From Ignavibacteria bacterium (GTDB lineage Bacteria > Bacteroidota > Ignavibacteria > UBA10030): a stretch of DNA of 64,000 nt. The DNA is taken from positions 1 through 64,000 of the forward strand of contig VGVZ01000004.1 of the NCBI GenBank assembly GCA_016873805.1, read 5' to 3'. The notes under the pieces are model-generated. The model did no database searches. It was given only the letters and a program-made list of their open reading frames with translations, and was not told the origin of the DNA. Position numbers and translations under genes: made by a program. Positions 7,526 through 16,185 of the stretch are shown here, one piece after another (positions within the stretch are counted from its first letter, which is position 1; each line of letters begins with the position of its first letter).

Positions 7526-8695
7526 GTGTCCGAGTATGATGTGATCATCATTGGGGCCGGAGCGGCCGGCCTCATGTGTGCCCTCGAGGCGGGAAGACGC
7601 GGACGATCGGTTCTCCTGCTCGAACGGAACGATCGGGTCGGCGCGAAAATTCGTATCTCCGGAGGAGGCCGATGCAATTTCACGAATCGTACGGTCGAGG
7701 CAGATCATTTTATCTCGACGAATCCCCACTTTGCGAAATCCGCGCTTTCTCGGTATCCCCCGAACGAAATCATCGCCCTTCTGGACAAACATCGTCTCGG
7801 ATATCATGAGAAAAAACCGGGTCAATTGTTCTGCAACGAACGCGCACCTGCCGTCATCAAAATGCTGGTCGATGAGTGTCAGGCCGGAGGCGTGAGGATC
7901 TTGCTGAACGCGGGCGTGAGGGAAATCCAGCCGGGCAAGCGATTTGCCGTTCTGACTCGGAACCAGGAATACACATCATCGGCAGTCGTCGTGGCGACGG
8001 GGGGATTGTCGGTGCCGAAGCTCGGTGCGACGGACTTCGGGTATCGGCTGGCACGGCGCTTTGGACTCAATATTGTGACACCACGTCCGGGACTTGTGCC
8101 GCTCACCGTTCGGGGGTCTCTCCTTCGATTCTGCCGGCAACTCTCCGGGGTCTCTTTCGAAGCCCGCGTCCGAACTGGCCGAATCGAGTTTCAGGATGAT
8201 CTGCTCTTCACCCATCGCGGGTTGAGTGGACCCGCCATTCTCCAGATATCTTCATACTGGGTTGCGGGAGAGCCGATGCACATCGACCTCCTCCCAACCA
8301 GGAACATCCTTGACGTGCTGAAAGATGCCCGGACGCGGCGAAGCGGGATGCATACTCTGCTTGGCGCGTTTTTGCCCGAACGATTTGCAAGGGCGTGGGT
8401 CGAACTGCAGGGAGGCTCAAAGCCGATAACACAGTACACCATGACGGAGCTTGGGAATATCGCGCGACGTCTTCATCAATGGGAAATCATTCCCGCGGGG
8501 ACAGAGGGTTTCGCAAAAGCTGAGGTGACGGTTGGGGGAGTGGATACAGACGAGCTCTCTTCGAGGACGATGGAGTCAAAGAAGGTCAGCGGGCTCTATT
8601 TTGTCGGCGAAGTGGTGGATGTGACAGGATGGTTGGGGGGATTCAACTTCCAGTGGGCGTGGGCATCAGGTTCCGCAGCGGGAAGAGCCGTCTAG
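7526..8695 (+). CDS. Flavoprotein of the YhiN/HI0933/BaiN family
   Basis: 389 aa. The N-terminal dinucleotide-binding motif G-A-G-A-A-G-L-M-C-A with E-R-N-D-R-V-G-A-K and S-G-G-G-R-C-N-F-T-N is diagnostic of this family. The C-terminus has the second FAD contact (G-L-Y-F-V-G-E-V-V-D-V-T-G-W-L-G-G-F-N-F-Q-W-A-W-A-S-G) also typical. Members bind FAD and are predicted oxidoreductases; one gut member (BaiN) acts on bile acids, but most have no known substrate. GTG start at 7526. Divergent from DUF192 over an 85-bp gap. Confidence 0.85.
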   Translation: MSEYDVIIIGAGAAGLMCALEAGRRGRSVLLLERNDRVGAKIRISGGGRCNFTNRTVEADHFISTNPHFAKSALSRYPPNEIIALLDKHRLGYHEKKPGQLFCNERAPAVIKMLVDECQAGGVRILLNAGVREIQPGKRFAVLTRNQEYTSSAVVVATGGLSVPKLGATDFGYRLARRFGLNIVTPRPGLVPLTVRGSLLRFCRQLSGVSFEARVRTGRIEFQDDLLFTHRGLSGPAILQISSYWVAGEPMHIDLLPTRNILDVLKDARTRRSGMHTLLGAFLPERFARAWVELQGGSKPITQYTMTELGNIARRLHQWEIIPAGTEGFAKAEVTVGGVDTDELSSRTMESKKVSGLYFVGEVVDVTGWLGGFNFQWAWASGSAAGRAV

Positions 8696-8722
8696 GAGTC
8701 GACACACGATCGTCTGATCGGC

Positions 8723-9439
8723 TCATGACTTCCGTTCGGATCCCACAAGGGGCTCAAGAATTTGGATTACCTCCGCGTGATTCTTCTCTGTCGCGAGGTC
8801 AAGCGGCGTTTTGCCGTCAACCGACTTGAGATGGACTTCCGCTCCGAACTCAATGAGCTTCTTTGCCGCCGATTGCATTCCGCTGACGGCGGCGTAGTGG
8901 AGAGGAGTGTATCCGAGGGTTGTTTGCCGCGCATTGACGTCGACGCCCTGTTCAAGAAGAAACTGCGCGACCTCGAGTCTTTTTCCCGTGACGGCAGAGT
9001 GGAGTGGCATTGCGCCAAATCCATTCTTCGATATCGCATGCAGGTCCGCACCGATGGTCGCAAGGTATTGAACGACTTCTGTCTGGCCGAAGAACGCCGA
9101 AAGATGCACCGCCGTCCATCCATCATGAGAAACCGCGTTGAGCAACCGCGGGTCGATCGAGAGATGTTCCTTGACACGATCGAGATTTCCGATTGCCGCA
9201 GCCTCAAAGACCGAAAGTCTGGCACCGGTGGCAAGGAGCTCGTTTGCGATCGCATGACAGCCGTGGTACAGTGATAGCAGAATCGCCGAGTCGCCGGATT
9301 CGCTTCGGACGTTGGCCAACGCCGGATCGGCGGCAAGCATCTGCCTGACCTTTTCAACATCATTCGCGCGCACCGCCTCGATGAAGATCTCTGTGCTTGC
9401 CTGAGAGTCGACAACTACTGGCGTCGTTGTTGTGCTCAT
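8723..9439 (-). CDS. Ankyrin-repeat protein
   Basis: 238 aa. About six ankyrin repeats run through the protein, for example D-G-W-T-A-V-H-L-S-A-F-F-G, then G-F-G-A-M-P-L-H-S-A-V and G-Y-T-P-L-H-Y-A-A-V-S-G, ending with D-G-K-T-P-L-D-L-A-T-E. There is no signal peptide, so it is probably cytoplasmic and binds a protein partner that cannot be named. I use ATG 9439 (M-S-T-T-T-T-P); the frame is open upstream to 9529 but the extra residues look random. The next gene upstream (9477-9677) is on the same strand, 37 bases away, so the two may be an operon. Confidence 0.85.
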   Translation of the reverse strand: MSTTTTPVVVDSQASTEIFIEAVRANDVEKVRQMLAADPALANVRSESGDSAILLSLYHGCHAIANELLATGARLSVFEAAAIGNLDRVKEHLSIDPRLLNAVSHDGWTAVHLSAFFGQTEVVQYLATIGADLHAISKNGFGAMPLHSAVTGKRLEVAQFLLEQGVDVNARQTTLGYTPLHYAAVSGMQSAAKKLIEFGAEVHLKSVDGKTPLDLATEKNHAEVIQILEPLVGSERKS

Positions 9440-9476
9440 ATGATGGGAAGTCTTGGTGTTGTCGAAGTTTCGACGA

Positions 9477-9677
9477 TCAATCCTTGTGATCGGCAGGGCT
9501 GAGCTTCTCAGCGCCCGGGAGTTTTCCAATCAGCTGATGAGGATCGTGAATGAGAATGGGGAGGTGTTGGGGACAGATGTGAAACGTTCCGCCCTGATAC
9601 GTGAGCGTAAGGAGCGGTGTTTCGTGAGATGTTCTCTGGCACACCAGACATCCTGACAACTGCTGACCACTATTCAT
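9477..9677 (-). CDS. Small Cys/His protein of unknown function
   Basis: 66 aa. Starts with G-C-L-V-C-Q-R-T and has a later H-I-C-P-Q-H-L-P, giving a C-x2-C ... C-x2-H set that could bind zinc, followed by P-G-A-E. GAGGAG lies eight bases before the ATG at 9677, which supports it as real. From memory, similar short proteins with a C-P-Q-H and P-G-A-E ending occur in Bacteroidota/Chlorobiota. Function unknown. It precedes the ankyrin gene on the same strand. Confidence 0.65.
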   Translation of the reverse strand: MNSGQQLSGCLVCQRTSHETPLLTLTYQGGTFHICPQHLPILIHDPHQLIGKLPGAEKLSPADHKD

Positions 9678-10101
9678 TCAAATATCTCCTCTTAATTCAT
9701 CCGTAGTACCAGCAAACCGCCGGGCGGGGGAATTGTTTTCCACAGCCATTCATGTCTCATCGGCGCATAATTTGCGAGATCTTTTGGAGATATCCAAGCA
9801 CATCAACCATCGGCCCAACCGGTTCGTTTCCATCAAGCGATATTCGTGAAAAGGCGTGTGATTCTTCTACGACTCAAAGATTTCACGGCGCTGATTGTAT
9901 TGTCACCAGCCGTGATTGAGTCGCGTTGAAATCGCTGTCAGCAACGTACTTTTCGATGAGATCAAGTGCCAATGGGGCGGAGATGGAGAATCATTCCTCC
10001 GGCGACGCGTGATCCAGCACCTTGCCGGAACTCGTTTTTTTCTTATCTTGAGCGTACCGATTATGGAGCAAGAGGCCGGTTCGATCGGCTGACTTCCGGT
10101 T
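9678..10101. other. Intergenic region without a supported gene
   Basis: 424 bp between divergent genes. It holds a candidate promoter at 10022-10049 for the sensor kinase. On the minus strand, 9757-9873 is an open stretch of 38 codons without a start codon whose translation looks protein-like (S-L-D-G-N-E-P-V-G-P-M-V-D-V-L-G-Y-L-Q). A second open piece in another frame lies near 9880-9980. Together they may be remains of a decayed minus-strand gene that I do not recognise. A variant DnaA box (TTTTCCACA, 9736-9744) is alone and not evidence of an origin. Confidence 0.3.
10022..10049 (+). promoter_or_regulatory. Candidate sigma-70 promoter of the sensor kinase operon
   Basis: TTGCCG (10022-10027), 16-base spacer, TATCTT (10044-10049), ending 52 bases before the kinase ATG. 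The box pair resembles the stronger candidates at 32169, 32275, 42649 and 47859. Confidence 0.45.
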
Positions 10102-11610
10102 ATGGCGAGACTATCCCTTCGAGCGCAAGTTATTATTACTGTTGCGATTCTGGCGTTGGGCGTCATCAGTGCCGTGGTGTATATCACCTCGGCCGGTGAC
10201 GTGACTCGGGAGAATATTGTCCGGCTCAACAGAGACCGGCTGGCAACCCTAACCGAGAATCTTGCCCGTCGCTACGGATCGGTCCTCACATTTATTGCCC
10301 CGTCGCAATTTGAGGATACGTCGCTTGCCGAGCGCGATGAGATGCAGACCTTGCTCGTGACAATTACGCGCGAAGAACTTGCGAACGCAACGGACGTGCA
10401 GGCAGGATTCTATCACTCGATCTGGAAGAAATATCTTGCAGCCGGCCTCCCGAGCGATACGACGGCATCGATGGAATTGTACAATCGGTACCTCCCCGTA
10501 CTTGTCCGAGCGACAGTGGAGGAACAGCGAGAGCAGTGGAGTCAGCATGAATCGGGCAATTCCCATGTGGTGATCGTCACGAAGCCGGTGTACACTCGCG
10601 GCCGCTTGGTGGGCGTTGCATGGGCATTTGACAGTCTGGAAGATCAGTTGTCGGGTCCGACTCCCTTCAACGTGATCCCGTTTCTCCAGATCATGGCGGT
10701 TCTTGGGATTCTCCTGGCGTCATACTTTGTGATCAATCTTCGGAACGAGATCGATTCCATCCGGAAAGGACTGGAGTTGATGAAACAGGATTTGACGCAG
10801 AGACCGCGTCCGGCCCCCGGAGAGCTGCGCGACATCACCGACTCAATCAGTGAACTTGCCGAGACCATTCTTGTCCAACAGAAAGACCGTGAGACTCTTC
10901 AACGCACCGTCCAGCAAAAAGAAAAGCTTGCGTCTTTGGGCAAGGTCGTTGCCGGCGTCGCGCATGAAATCCGCACGCCCCTCTCGGCAATCAAGACGCG
11001 CGTGCAGCTTTGGCAGCGCTCGAGAAACAAAAAACAGGCTCTCTCGCAAGAATCGATGGAACTCGTCGTGAGTGAGCTCGATCGGATGGAGAAAAGCGTT
11101 CAAAAACTTCTCTACTTCTCGAAACAACGTAAGCTCAATCTCCAACGGACGGATTTGCATGAGCTGATCGAATCGACGCTGCGGACGCTGAAGGAGCGAT
11201 TGCAGCGGCGCCGAATTCGCGTGACGCGACAATTTGCCGGCGGGGGCCTCTGGGCAGATGTCGACCGCTTGGAACTCCGGGAGGTAATCATCAATCTCCT
11301 TACCAATGCGATCGATGCTCTTCCCCGCGGGGGAGAGATATGCATCCACACTTCCGCCGACGCGGAGAAAGGAACTGTCACAATCGGTGTCGAAGATTCC
11401 GGGAAAGGAATCGCATCGGATGTGGCTGAGCGAATGTTTGATCCCTTTTTTACGACCAAAGAGACCGGAACAGTCTTGGGACTTTCCACTGCCTACGAAA
11501 TTGCCCGCGCACATGACGGATTCATCGAACATATCGTCAGCCAAGAGAAAGGGGCTCGATTTGACGTGGTGTTGCCCCAAAACGGTCACGCCAAATCCGG
11601 GAGAGGATGA
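10102..11610 (+). CDS. Two-component sensor histidine kinase, NtrB/ZraS-like
   Basis: 502 aa. TM1 lies at about residues 8-29, a periplasmic sensor region at 30-190, TM2 at about 192-212 and a coiled linker follows. HisKA comes next with A-G-V-A-H-E-I-R-T-P-L (His288 the likely phospho-acceptor), then an ATPase domain with N-L-L-T-N-A-I-D-A and D-S-G-K-G-I. Its G2 region reads T-G-T-V-L-G-L-S-T-A, with the glycine pattern slightly altered. It phosphorylates the response regulator that starts in the overlapping ATGA at 11607. The signal is unknown. The downstream pseudopilin genes suggest a PilS-like role (inference only). Confidence 0.88.
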   Translation: MARLSLRAQVIITVAILALGVISAVVYITSAGDVTRENIVRLNRDRLATLTENLARRYGSVLTFIAPSQFEDTSLAERDEMQTLLVTITREELANATDVQAGFYHSIWKKYLAAGLPSDTTASMELYNRYLPVLVRATVEEQREQWSQHESGNSHVVIVTKPVYTRGRLVGVAWAFDSLEDQLSGPTPFNVIPFLQIMAVLGILLASYFVINLRNEIDSIRKGLELMKQDLTQRPRPAPGELRDITDSISELAETILVQQKDRETLQRTVQQKEKLASLGKVVAGVAHEIRTPLSAIKTRVQLWQRSRNKKQALSQESMELVVSELDRMEKSVQKLLYFSKQRKLNLQRTDLHELIESTLRTLKERLQRRRIRVTRQFAGGGLWADVDRLELREVIINLLTNAIDALPRGGEICIHTSADAEKGTVTIGVEDSGKGIASDVAERMFDPFFTTKETGTVLGLSTAYEIARAHDGFIEHIVSQEKGARFDVVLPQNGHAKSGRG

Positions 11611-13007
11611 AGAGACCAAACCAGCAATACAAAGCGCTCGTCGTCGATGACGAGAAGGCAACACGGACGAATATTCGTGATCTTCTCATCGCCGAATCCT
11701 TCGCCGTGGAAGAGGCGGCCGACGGAGTTGCGGCCCTCGAGATGGCCAAGAAACGACTCTATGACGTCGTCCTCCTCGACATCCGCATGCCGAAGATGGA
11801 TGGCCTGACGGTGCTCCGCCATCTCAAGAAGCTTCAACCGCATCTTCCGGTGATCATGTTTACGGCCTTTGGAACCAGTGAACGCGCGATCGAAGCGATG
11901 AAGATAGGTGCGTTCGATTATGTGACAAAACCGTTCGATGTCGATGAGCTTTTGGCGACTATTCACCGGGCACTCGAATATCAGAAACTCTCTGCAGAGG
12001 TGCGAGTTCTGCGAAAACGACTTGCCGAGGTCGAAGCGGGCGATTTCCAGCCGGATCAGTTTGTGAGTCATGCGACGTCTATGCAGAAAATCTTCAAGAT
12101 GATTGGAAAGGTCGCTCCATCGAAGGCGACCGTTCTGATCGAGGGAGAGACGGGGACGGGCAAAGAGCTGGTTGCCAACGCAATTTGGTATCACTCTACC
12201 CGTCGGGAAGCCCCCTATGTCAAAGTGAATTGCGCCGCGATTCCGGAAGGACTGCTCGAAAGCGAGCTCTTCGGTCACGAACGGGGCGCGTTCACCGATG
12301 CCCATGCTCAGCGTAAGGGTCACTTTGAAGTTGCCGACGGGGGAACACTCTTTCTTGACGAAGTGGGGGAGATGAGTCCAAAACTGCAGTCGAAGTTGTT
12401 GAGAATCCTTGAACAAGGCGAATTTCAACGCGTCGGTGGAAAAGAGCTGCTCAAAGTCGATGTCCGAATCGTTGCCGCCACAAACCGAAACTTGCGCGAG
12501 GAGACCCGGCTCGGTCGATTCCGCAAGGATCTATACTACCGGCTGCAGGTTGTGCATTTGGTGATCCCGCCGCTGAGGGAACGGCTCGAAGATATTCCTC
12601 ACCTCGTCACTCATTTCCTCAAGAAGTTTGGGCGGAAAAGAGATTTCACACTGACACACGCTGCGATGGAGATACTCCGTCAGTACGAATGGCCTGGAAA
12701 CGTGCGGGAGCTGGAAAACGTCATCGAACGTGCGGTCGTACTCGCCGGCGACAAGTTTATCTCCTCAGAGCACCTGTCGCTCCCCGCGCTTCATGCAGGA
12801 GAGTCACAATGGAAGAAGATCGATACCTCAACGCACTCGCCCCTTTCACTGCGGTCTATTCTTGCGAACGTCGAGAAAGATGTGATCCTCCAGGCGCTCA
12901 CCAAGGCCCGTTGGAACAAAACCCGGGCGGCCAAGTTGCTTGAGATCGATCGCAGGGTTCTCTTTGACAAGATCAAACAATATGATCTCAAACCGGAGGA
13001 ACACTAG
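11607..13007 (+). CDS. Sigma-54-dependent response regulator, NtrC family
   Basis: 466 aa. The receiver domain has V-V-D-D-E and phospho-acceptor Asp58 in L-L-D-I-R-M-P. The AAA+ domain has Walker A G-E-T-G-T-G-K-E (about 180-187) and Walker B G-G-T-L-F-L-D-E. The C-terminal Fis-type helix-turn-helix is W-N-K-T-R-A-A-K-L-L-E-I-D. The sigma-54 contact loop reads G-A-F-T-D-A rather than the canonical G-A-F-T-G-A. Start overlaps the kinase stop as ATGA. It should activate RpoN promoters; I see no -24/-12 element just upstream of the next genes, so its targets may lie elsewhere. Confidence 0.92.
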   Translation: MKRPNQQYKALVVDDEKATRTNIRDLLIAESFAVEEAADGVAALEMAKKRLYDVVLLDIRMPKMDGLTVLRHLKKLQPHLPVIMFTAFGTSERAIEAMKIGAFDYVTKPFDVDELLATIHRALEYQKLSAEVRVLRKRLAEVEAGDFQPDQFVSHATSMQKIFKMIGKVAPSKATVLIEGETGTGKELVANAIWYHSTRREAPYVKVNCAAIPEGLLESELFGHERGAFTDAHAQRKGHFEVADGGTLFLDEVGEMSPKLQSKLLRILEQGEFQRVGGKELLKVDVRIVAATNRNLREETRLGRFRKDLYYRLQVVHLVIPPLRERLEDIPHLVTHFLKKFGRKRDFTLTHAAMEILRQYEWPGNVRELENVIERAVVLAGDKFISSEHLSLPALHAGESQWKKIDTSTHSPLSLRSILANVEKDVILQALTKARWNKTRAAKLLEIDRRVLFDKIKQYDLKPEEH

Positions 13008-13072
13008 GACACGCTCCTCATGGGAGGATCCCTCACGGTGGGTCTTTTCCTCTCATTCGTTTTGAACAATCA

Positions 13073-13102
13073 TTGACAGATTTCCCACTGAAATCCCATA
13101 GT
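13073..13102 (+). promoter_or_regulatory. Candidate promoter of the pseudopilin-like cluster
   Basis: TTGACA (13073-13078), 18-base spacer, CATAGT (13097-13102), 57 bases before ATG 13159. The -35 box is a perfect sigma-70 match and the -10 is weak. No sigma-54 type GG/GC pair is seen in this gap. Confidence 0.4.
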
Positions 13103-13158
13103 CTCGATCGTGGTATGGATGTTGTAGAAAAATCAAACACTGGTAACCCGAGAAGACA

Positions 13159-13668
13159 ATGAATACCGGACAAACCCTGCTCACCATCGCTGCCCTTCTC
13201 CTGCTGGGAACGACGGTGATCTCCGTGAATCGGAACTACAGCAACCATGGGATGATCCTTCGACAGTCTGAAATCGGGCTGTACGCCGTCTCGTTGGCGA
13301 CATCGATCATCGAAGAGGCCTCGGGCAATTACTTCGATGAAGCGACGATCAATGACAACCTCTTGACCACGACGGCGCTGACGAGCGCGTCAGGCCTTGG
13401 ACCCGATGCCGACGAGGTGACATCTCCCGTCTCCACAACAGCATTTGATGATTTTGACGACTACAACAATCTAAACCTCACGGTGACTGTCCCTGGCGTG
13501 GATGTGTTCAGGCTCCGCGCGCAGGTGTTCTACGTCAATCCCTCCGCCCCCAATACTCCCGTAACGACCAAGACCTTTCATAAGCACCTCAAGATCTCCG
13601 TGACAAGTGGCGCCATGGCCGATACGGTGAGCATGTCTTACGTCTTCAGCTATTTCAACTTCAGGTGA
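13159..13668 (+). CDS. Pseudopilin-like membrane protein
   Basis: 169 aa. One N-terminal hydrophobic helix starts almost at the initiator (G-Q-T-L-L-T-I-A-A-L-L-L-L-G), then a polar Ser/Thr-rich globular domain of beta character. This is the layout of minor pilins and type II secretion pseudopilins, but there is no obvious G-F-x3-E cleavage site, so it may stay a bitopic membrane protein. It is the first of three similarly built genes (13159, 13672, 14303). The set resembles pilV/pilW/pilX-type clusters. Family not recognised with certainty. Confidence 0.75.
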   Translation: MNTGQTLLTIAALLLLGTTVISVNRNYSNHGMILRQSEIGLYAVSLATSIIEEASGNYFDEATINDNLLTTTALTSASGLGPDADEVTSPVSTTAFDDFDDYNNLNLTVTVPGVDVFRLRAQVFYVNPSAPNTPVTTKTFHKHLKISVTSGAMADTVSMSYVFSYFNFR

Positions 13669-13671
13669 GCC

Positions 13672-14289
13672 ATGGGATCGAGTACGATACTGGATATCCT
13701 CGGATCATTGATCGTCGGCGGAATGCTCCTCCTCATGGGGCTGAGACTGAACGCGAGTGCAAACGAGACAACGGCAATCTACCATGGGAGCTACATTCTC
13801 CAGGAAAACATGACGGCCCTCGTGCAGATTCTTGAGACAGATTTTCGGAGAATCGGCTATTGCAGCGACTGGAGAAAGACGGCCGATCCGACCCGCTCAA
13901 TCCGGTTGGCAGATTCCACCAGTATCCGTTTCTACACGGATTTGAATCACGACGGCGAACTCGATAGTGTAACGTACTACACTGGCCCGGTGTCCGAACT
14001 TCTCGAGACCGTCAACCCGCGTGATCGCTTTATCTACCGGCGAGTCAATATGGAGCCACCGCTGAAGATGAACCTGGGAGTTACGCAGATGGCCTTTCGC
14101 TATTTTGATGCGCTGAATGTCGAGCTTCCGACTCCCGTGTCTGATCCGAGGAGAGTCTACTACCTGCATATTTCAATCGCAGTGGAAAGTCCTGAGCCAT
14201 ACAAACAGGAATACTCGAACGATCCGTCGCAGTACGAAGTCTACTGGAAGCAGGTCAGACTGGCGACAAAGAATTTGCGGAATCGCTAA
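13672..14289 (+). CDS. Pseudopilin-like membrane protein, PilW-like architecture
   Basis: 205 aa. A single N-terminal hydrophobic helix (I-L-D-I-L-G-S-L-I-V-G-G-M-L-L-L-M-G-L-R), then a region with E-T-D-F-R-R-I-G-Y-C and a predicted beta-rich domain with D-L-N-H-D-G-E-L-D. E-x-D-x-R-x-x-G-Y downstream of the helix is reminiscent of PilW-type minor pilins. Only three bases separate it from the preceding gene and 13 from the next, so the cluster is one operon. Calcium binding by D-L-N-H-D-G is a guess. Confidence 0.75.
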   Translation: MGSSTILDILGSLIVGGMLLLMGLRLNASANETTAIYHGSYILQENMTALVQILETDFRRIGYCSDWRKTADPTRSIRLADSTSIRFYTDLNHDGELDSVTYYTGPVSELLETVNPRDRFIYRRVNMEPPLKMNLGVTQMAFRYFDALNVELPTPVSDPRRVYYLHISIAVESPEPYKQEYSNDPSQYEVYWKQVRLATKNLRNR

Positions 14290-14302
14290 CTCGAGGTGAC
14301 CA

Positions 14303-15523
14303 ATGGGACGCATGTCCATTCTCATGGTGATTGGTTTCAATGTCCTCTTTGCGGTCATGGGATTCAACGTGTCCAAAGTTGCCACTAAGTCATACGAGAA
14401 CTACACGTCGTATTACAATCGGAGTATGGCCCGTCATATTGCATCGAGCGCAGCAAACATGGCGGCGAGCGCCCTCACATTCAATCCCGAGTGGCGTGAC
14501 GGTTTCAGCAATGTCGGGTTTAGCGGTGGAAGATTCAGCGCCTCAGTGACGGTACCGGGACCCGGTATGCTGCGCGTGTTCGTTACTTCCACCTACAATG
14601 AAGTGAAGGATACGACGATTCTCATCTTAGGGCTCTCCAACTTTTCGAGGTTCGCATACTTCAGTGATATCGAAGGCAACATCTGGTGGATTACCGGTGA
14701 TACGGTTTGGGGGCCGTTCCATACACAACAGCGTATCAACGTATCCGGCAATCCGGTGTTCATCGGCAAAGCGTCGTCGAAAAATGGGATCCACCTCGGC
14801 ACGAGGGATTCGAACCCGATCTTCATCGGCGGCTACCAGAGCGGCGTGAATCTGAATCTCCCGCGCGATTTCAACGCGCTGAAAGAGTTGGCACGAACGG
14901 GCGGTCGCCACTTCAACAACGAGGATATTTGCCTCCAATTGAACGCGGACGGCACGGCGACCTATCGCATCGGATCCTGGACGTCCGTCCCCGCATACAC
15001 AATGCCGATTAGAGATCTTGCCCCCAACGGGGTCCTGATGGCGGAGAATGCCAACCTTCGGCTAAAGGGAAGGCTCAACGGCAGGCTGACCGTCGTAGCA
15101 ACCGGAAGTTCAGGAGTGGCGAAAGGAAATGTGTGGATTGATTCCAGCGTGACCTATAACCGGAATCCGATGACCGATCCCGGCTCGGAAGACATGCTGG
15201 GAATCGTGTGCGATAACGATGTCATTATCACGGACAACGCGAATAACAACAATCCGGCCAACGGCGTGACCGTTCATGCGTCGATGCTCTGTCGATCGGG
15301 CGGATTCAAGGCCGATGAGTACAACAGGCGTCCGGTGGCAGGCACGCTGACAGTGCTTGGCGGCATCCAACAATATCAACGCGGGCCGGTGGGTACATTT
15401 AGTGGCGGAAGAATTGTCTCAGGATTCCAGAAAAACTACCGTTACGATGAACGATTGATGTTCTCATCGCCTCCCCTCTATCCGTCGACTGGGACCTACG
15501 AAGTTCTTTCGTGGTATGAATAG
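14303..15523 (+). CDS. Pilus-associated surface protein with DUF4900-like domain
   Basis: 406 aa. N-terminal helix (M-S-I-L-M-V-I-G-F-N-V-L-F-A-V-M-G-F-N-V), an alpha spine with A-R-H-I-A-S-S-A-A-N-M-A, then a long beta-rich domain. W-G-P-F-H-T-Q-Q-R-I-N-V-S-G-N-P-V-F matches the G-P-x-H-T-x-x-x-L/I-x-x-x-G-x-P-x-F pattern I associate with DUF4900 proteins, which sit in PilX-like positions. It is likely the largest exposed component of the cluster. Role in a pilus or secretion pseudopilus is inferred. No assembly ATPase, PilC or PilD is present in this window, so machinery must come from elsewhere. Confidence 0.7.
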   Translation: MGRMSILMVIGFNVLFAVMGFNVSKVATKSYENYTSYYNRSMARHIASSAANMAASALTFNPEWRDGFSNVGFSGGRFSASVTVPGPGMLRVFVTSTYNEVKDTTILILGLSNFSRFAYFSDIEGNIWWITGDTVWGPFHTQQRINVSGNPVFIGKASSKNGIHLGTRDSNPIFIGGYQSGVNLNLPRDFNALKELARTGGRHFNNEDICLQLNADGTATYRIGSWTSVPAYTMPIRDLAPNGVLMAENANLRLKGRLNGRLTVVATGSSGVAKGNVWIDSSVTYNRNPMTDPGSEDMLGIVCDNDVIITDNANNNNPANGVTVHASMLCRSGGFKADEYNRRPVAGTLTVLGGIQQYQRGPVGTFSGGRIVSGFQKNYRYDERLMFSSPPLYPSTGTYEVLSWYE

Positions 15524-15986
15524 AATATTATACATGGTGATCCTCATGAATGCTCTACCTCTTCAATACAAGTACGAATGTTGCCGATGGGTAGGCCGAC
15601 TCGCTTTGATTTGGCTCTTCCTTATCGCGGCAAGCGTGGGCAACATTCTGTACGCCGGAGACACGCCGATGCGGACGGTCGAAGAATTCAAGCGGCTCGT
15701 GGACCGGAATGATTTGGTGGGACTCTGCCGCCTCATGGCGGAGACGGATGGTTCGGGCCCGCTGAAGACGTCAAGTTATGAGCAGGTCCAGCTTTCGTTT
15801 GGAAATCTCGTGCAGATGTGGGGTGGGAACTCGTTTTCGTATGTGAGTGAGCGATTTGGATCAGGCAATCCGCAACGTGCGACTGTCATCACGAGAGTGT
15901 CCCGACACGGTCAGGAGGTGAAGTTCACCCTCACAAAGATCGAGTCGGATTGGTTCATTGTTGATATCGAGATCTTTTTCAAATAG
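15516..15986 (+). CDS. Small secreted protein, fourth gene of the pseudopilin operon
   Basis: 156 aa; starts within the end of the preceding gene (8-base overlap). A hydrophobic segment at about residues 28-45 is followed by a small domain with E-E-F-K-R-L-V-D-R-N-D and K-F-T-L-T-K-I-E-S-D-W-F-I-V-D-I. The cystatin/NTF2-like feel of the last part recalls DUF4878-type lipocalin-sized domains, but there is no firm match. An alternative start is ATG 15546. Co-transcribed with the pseudopilin-like genes. Function unknown. Confidence 0.65.
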   Translation: MNRILYMVILMNALPLQYKYECCRWVGRLALIWLFLIAASVGNILYAGDTPMRTVEEFKRLVDRNDLVGLCRLMAETDGSGPLKTSSYEQVQLSFGNLVQMWGGNSFSYVSERFGSGNPQRATVITRVSRHGQEVKFTLTKIESDWFIVDIEIFFK

Positions 15987-16054
15987 GCAAGAGAGGAGAA
16001 CCTCCTCCCCCGAGCTTGAATTCCATATACCGATCGAACATGTAGACTCCTCCC

Positions 16055-16094
16055 ACGCCCGCACCTGACTCCCTCTCCCTTCCCTTGCGGGCGT
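16055..16094. repeat. Inverted repeat in a convergent gap
   Basis: ACGCCCGC (16055-16062) and GCGGGCGT (16087-16094) are a perfect 8-bp inverted repeat around a 24-base pyrimidine-rich loop, between the end of the 15516 gene and the convergent ACT gene. There is no T-run, so a terminator role is uncertain. Confidence 0.4.
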
Positions 16095-16185
16095 AACCTC
16101 ATTCAGGAACTCCAGCCTCATGATGGAATTCGGCCGACGGCAGACCAGCAAGCGGTTTCTCCATCCGGTCCGGTCCAAACCATCG

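Noticed and set aside
13009-13050. Possible terminator after the response regulator
   Set aside because: The GGGAGGATCCCTC palindrome and following T-rich bases do not form a convincing stem with a T-run.
14805-14817. GGGATTCGAACCC, resembling a tRNA T-arm on the minus strand
   Set aside because: No acceptor or anticodon arms can be built around it, and it lies inside the coding sequence of the DUF4900-like gene.
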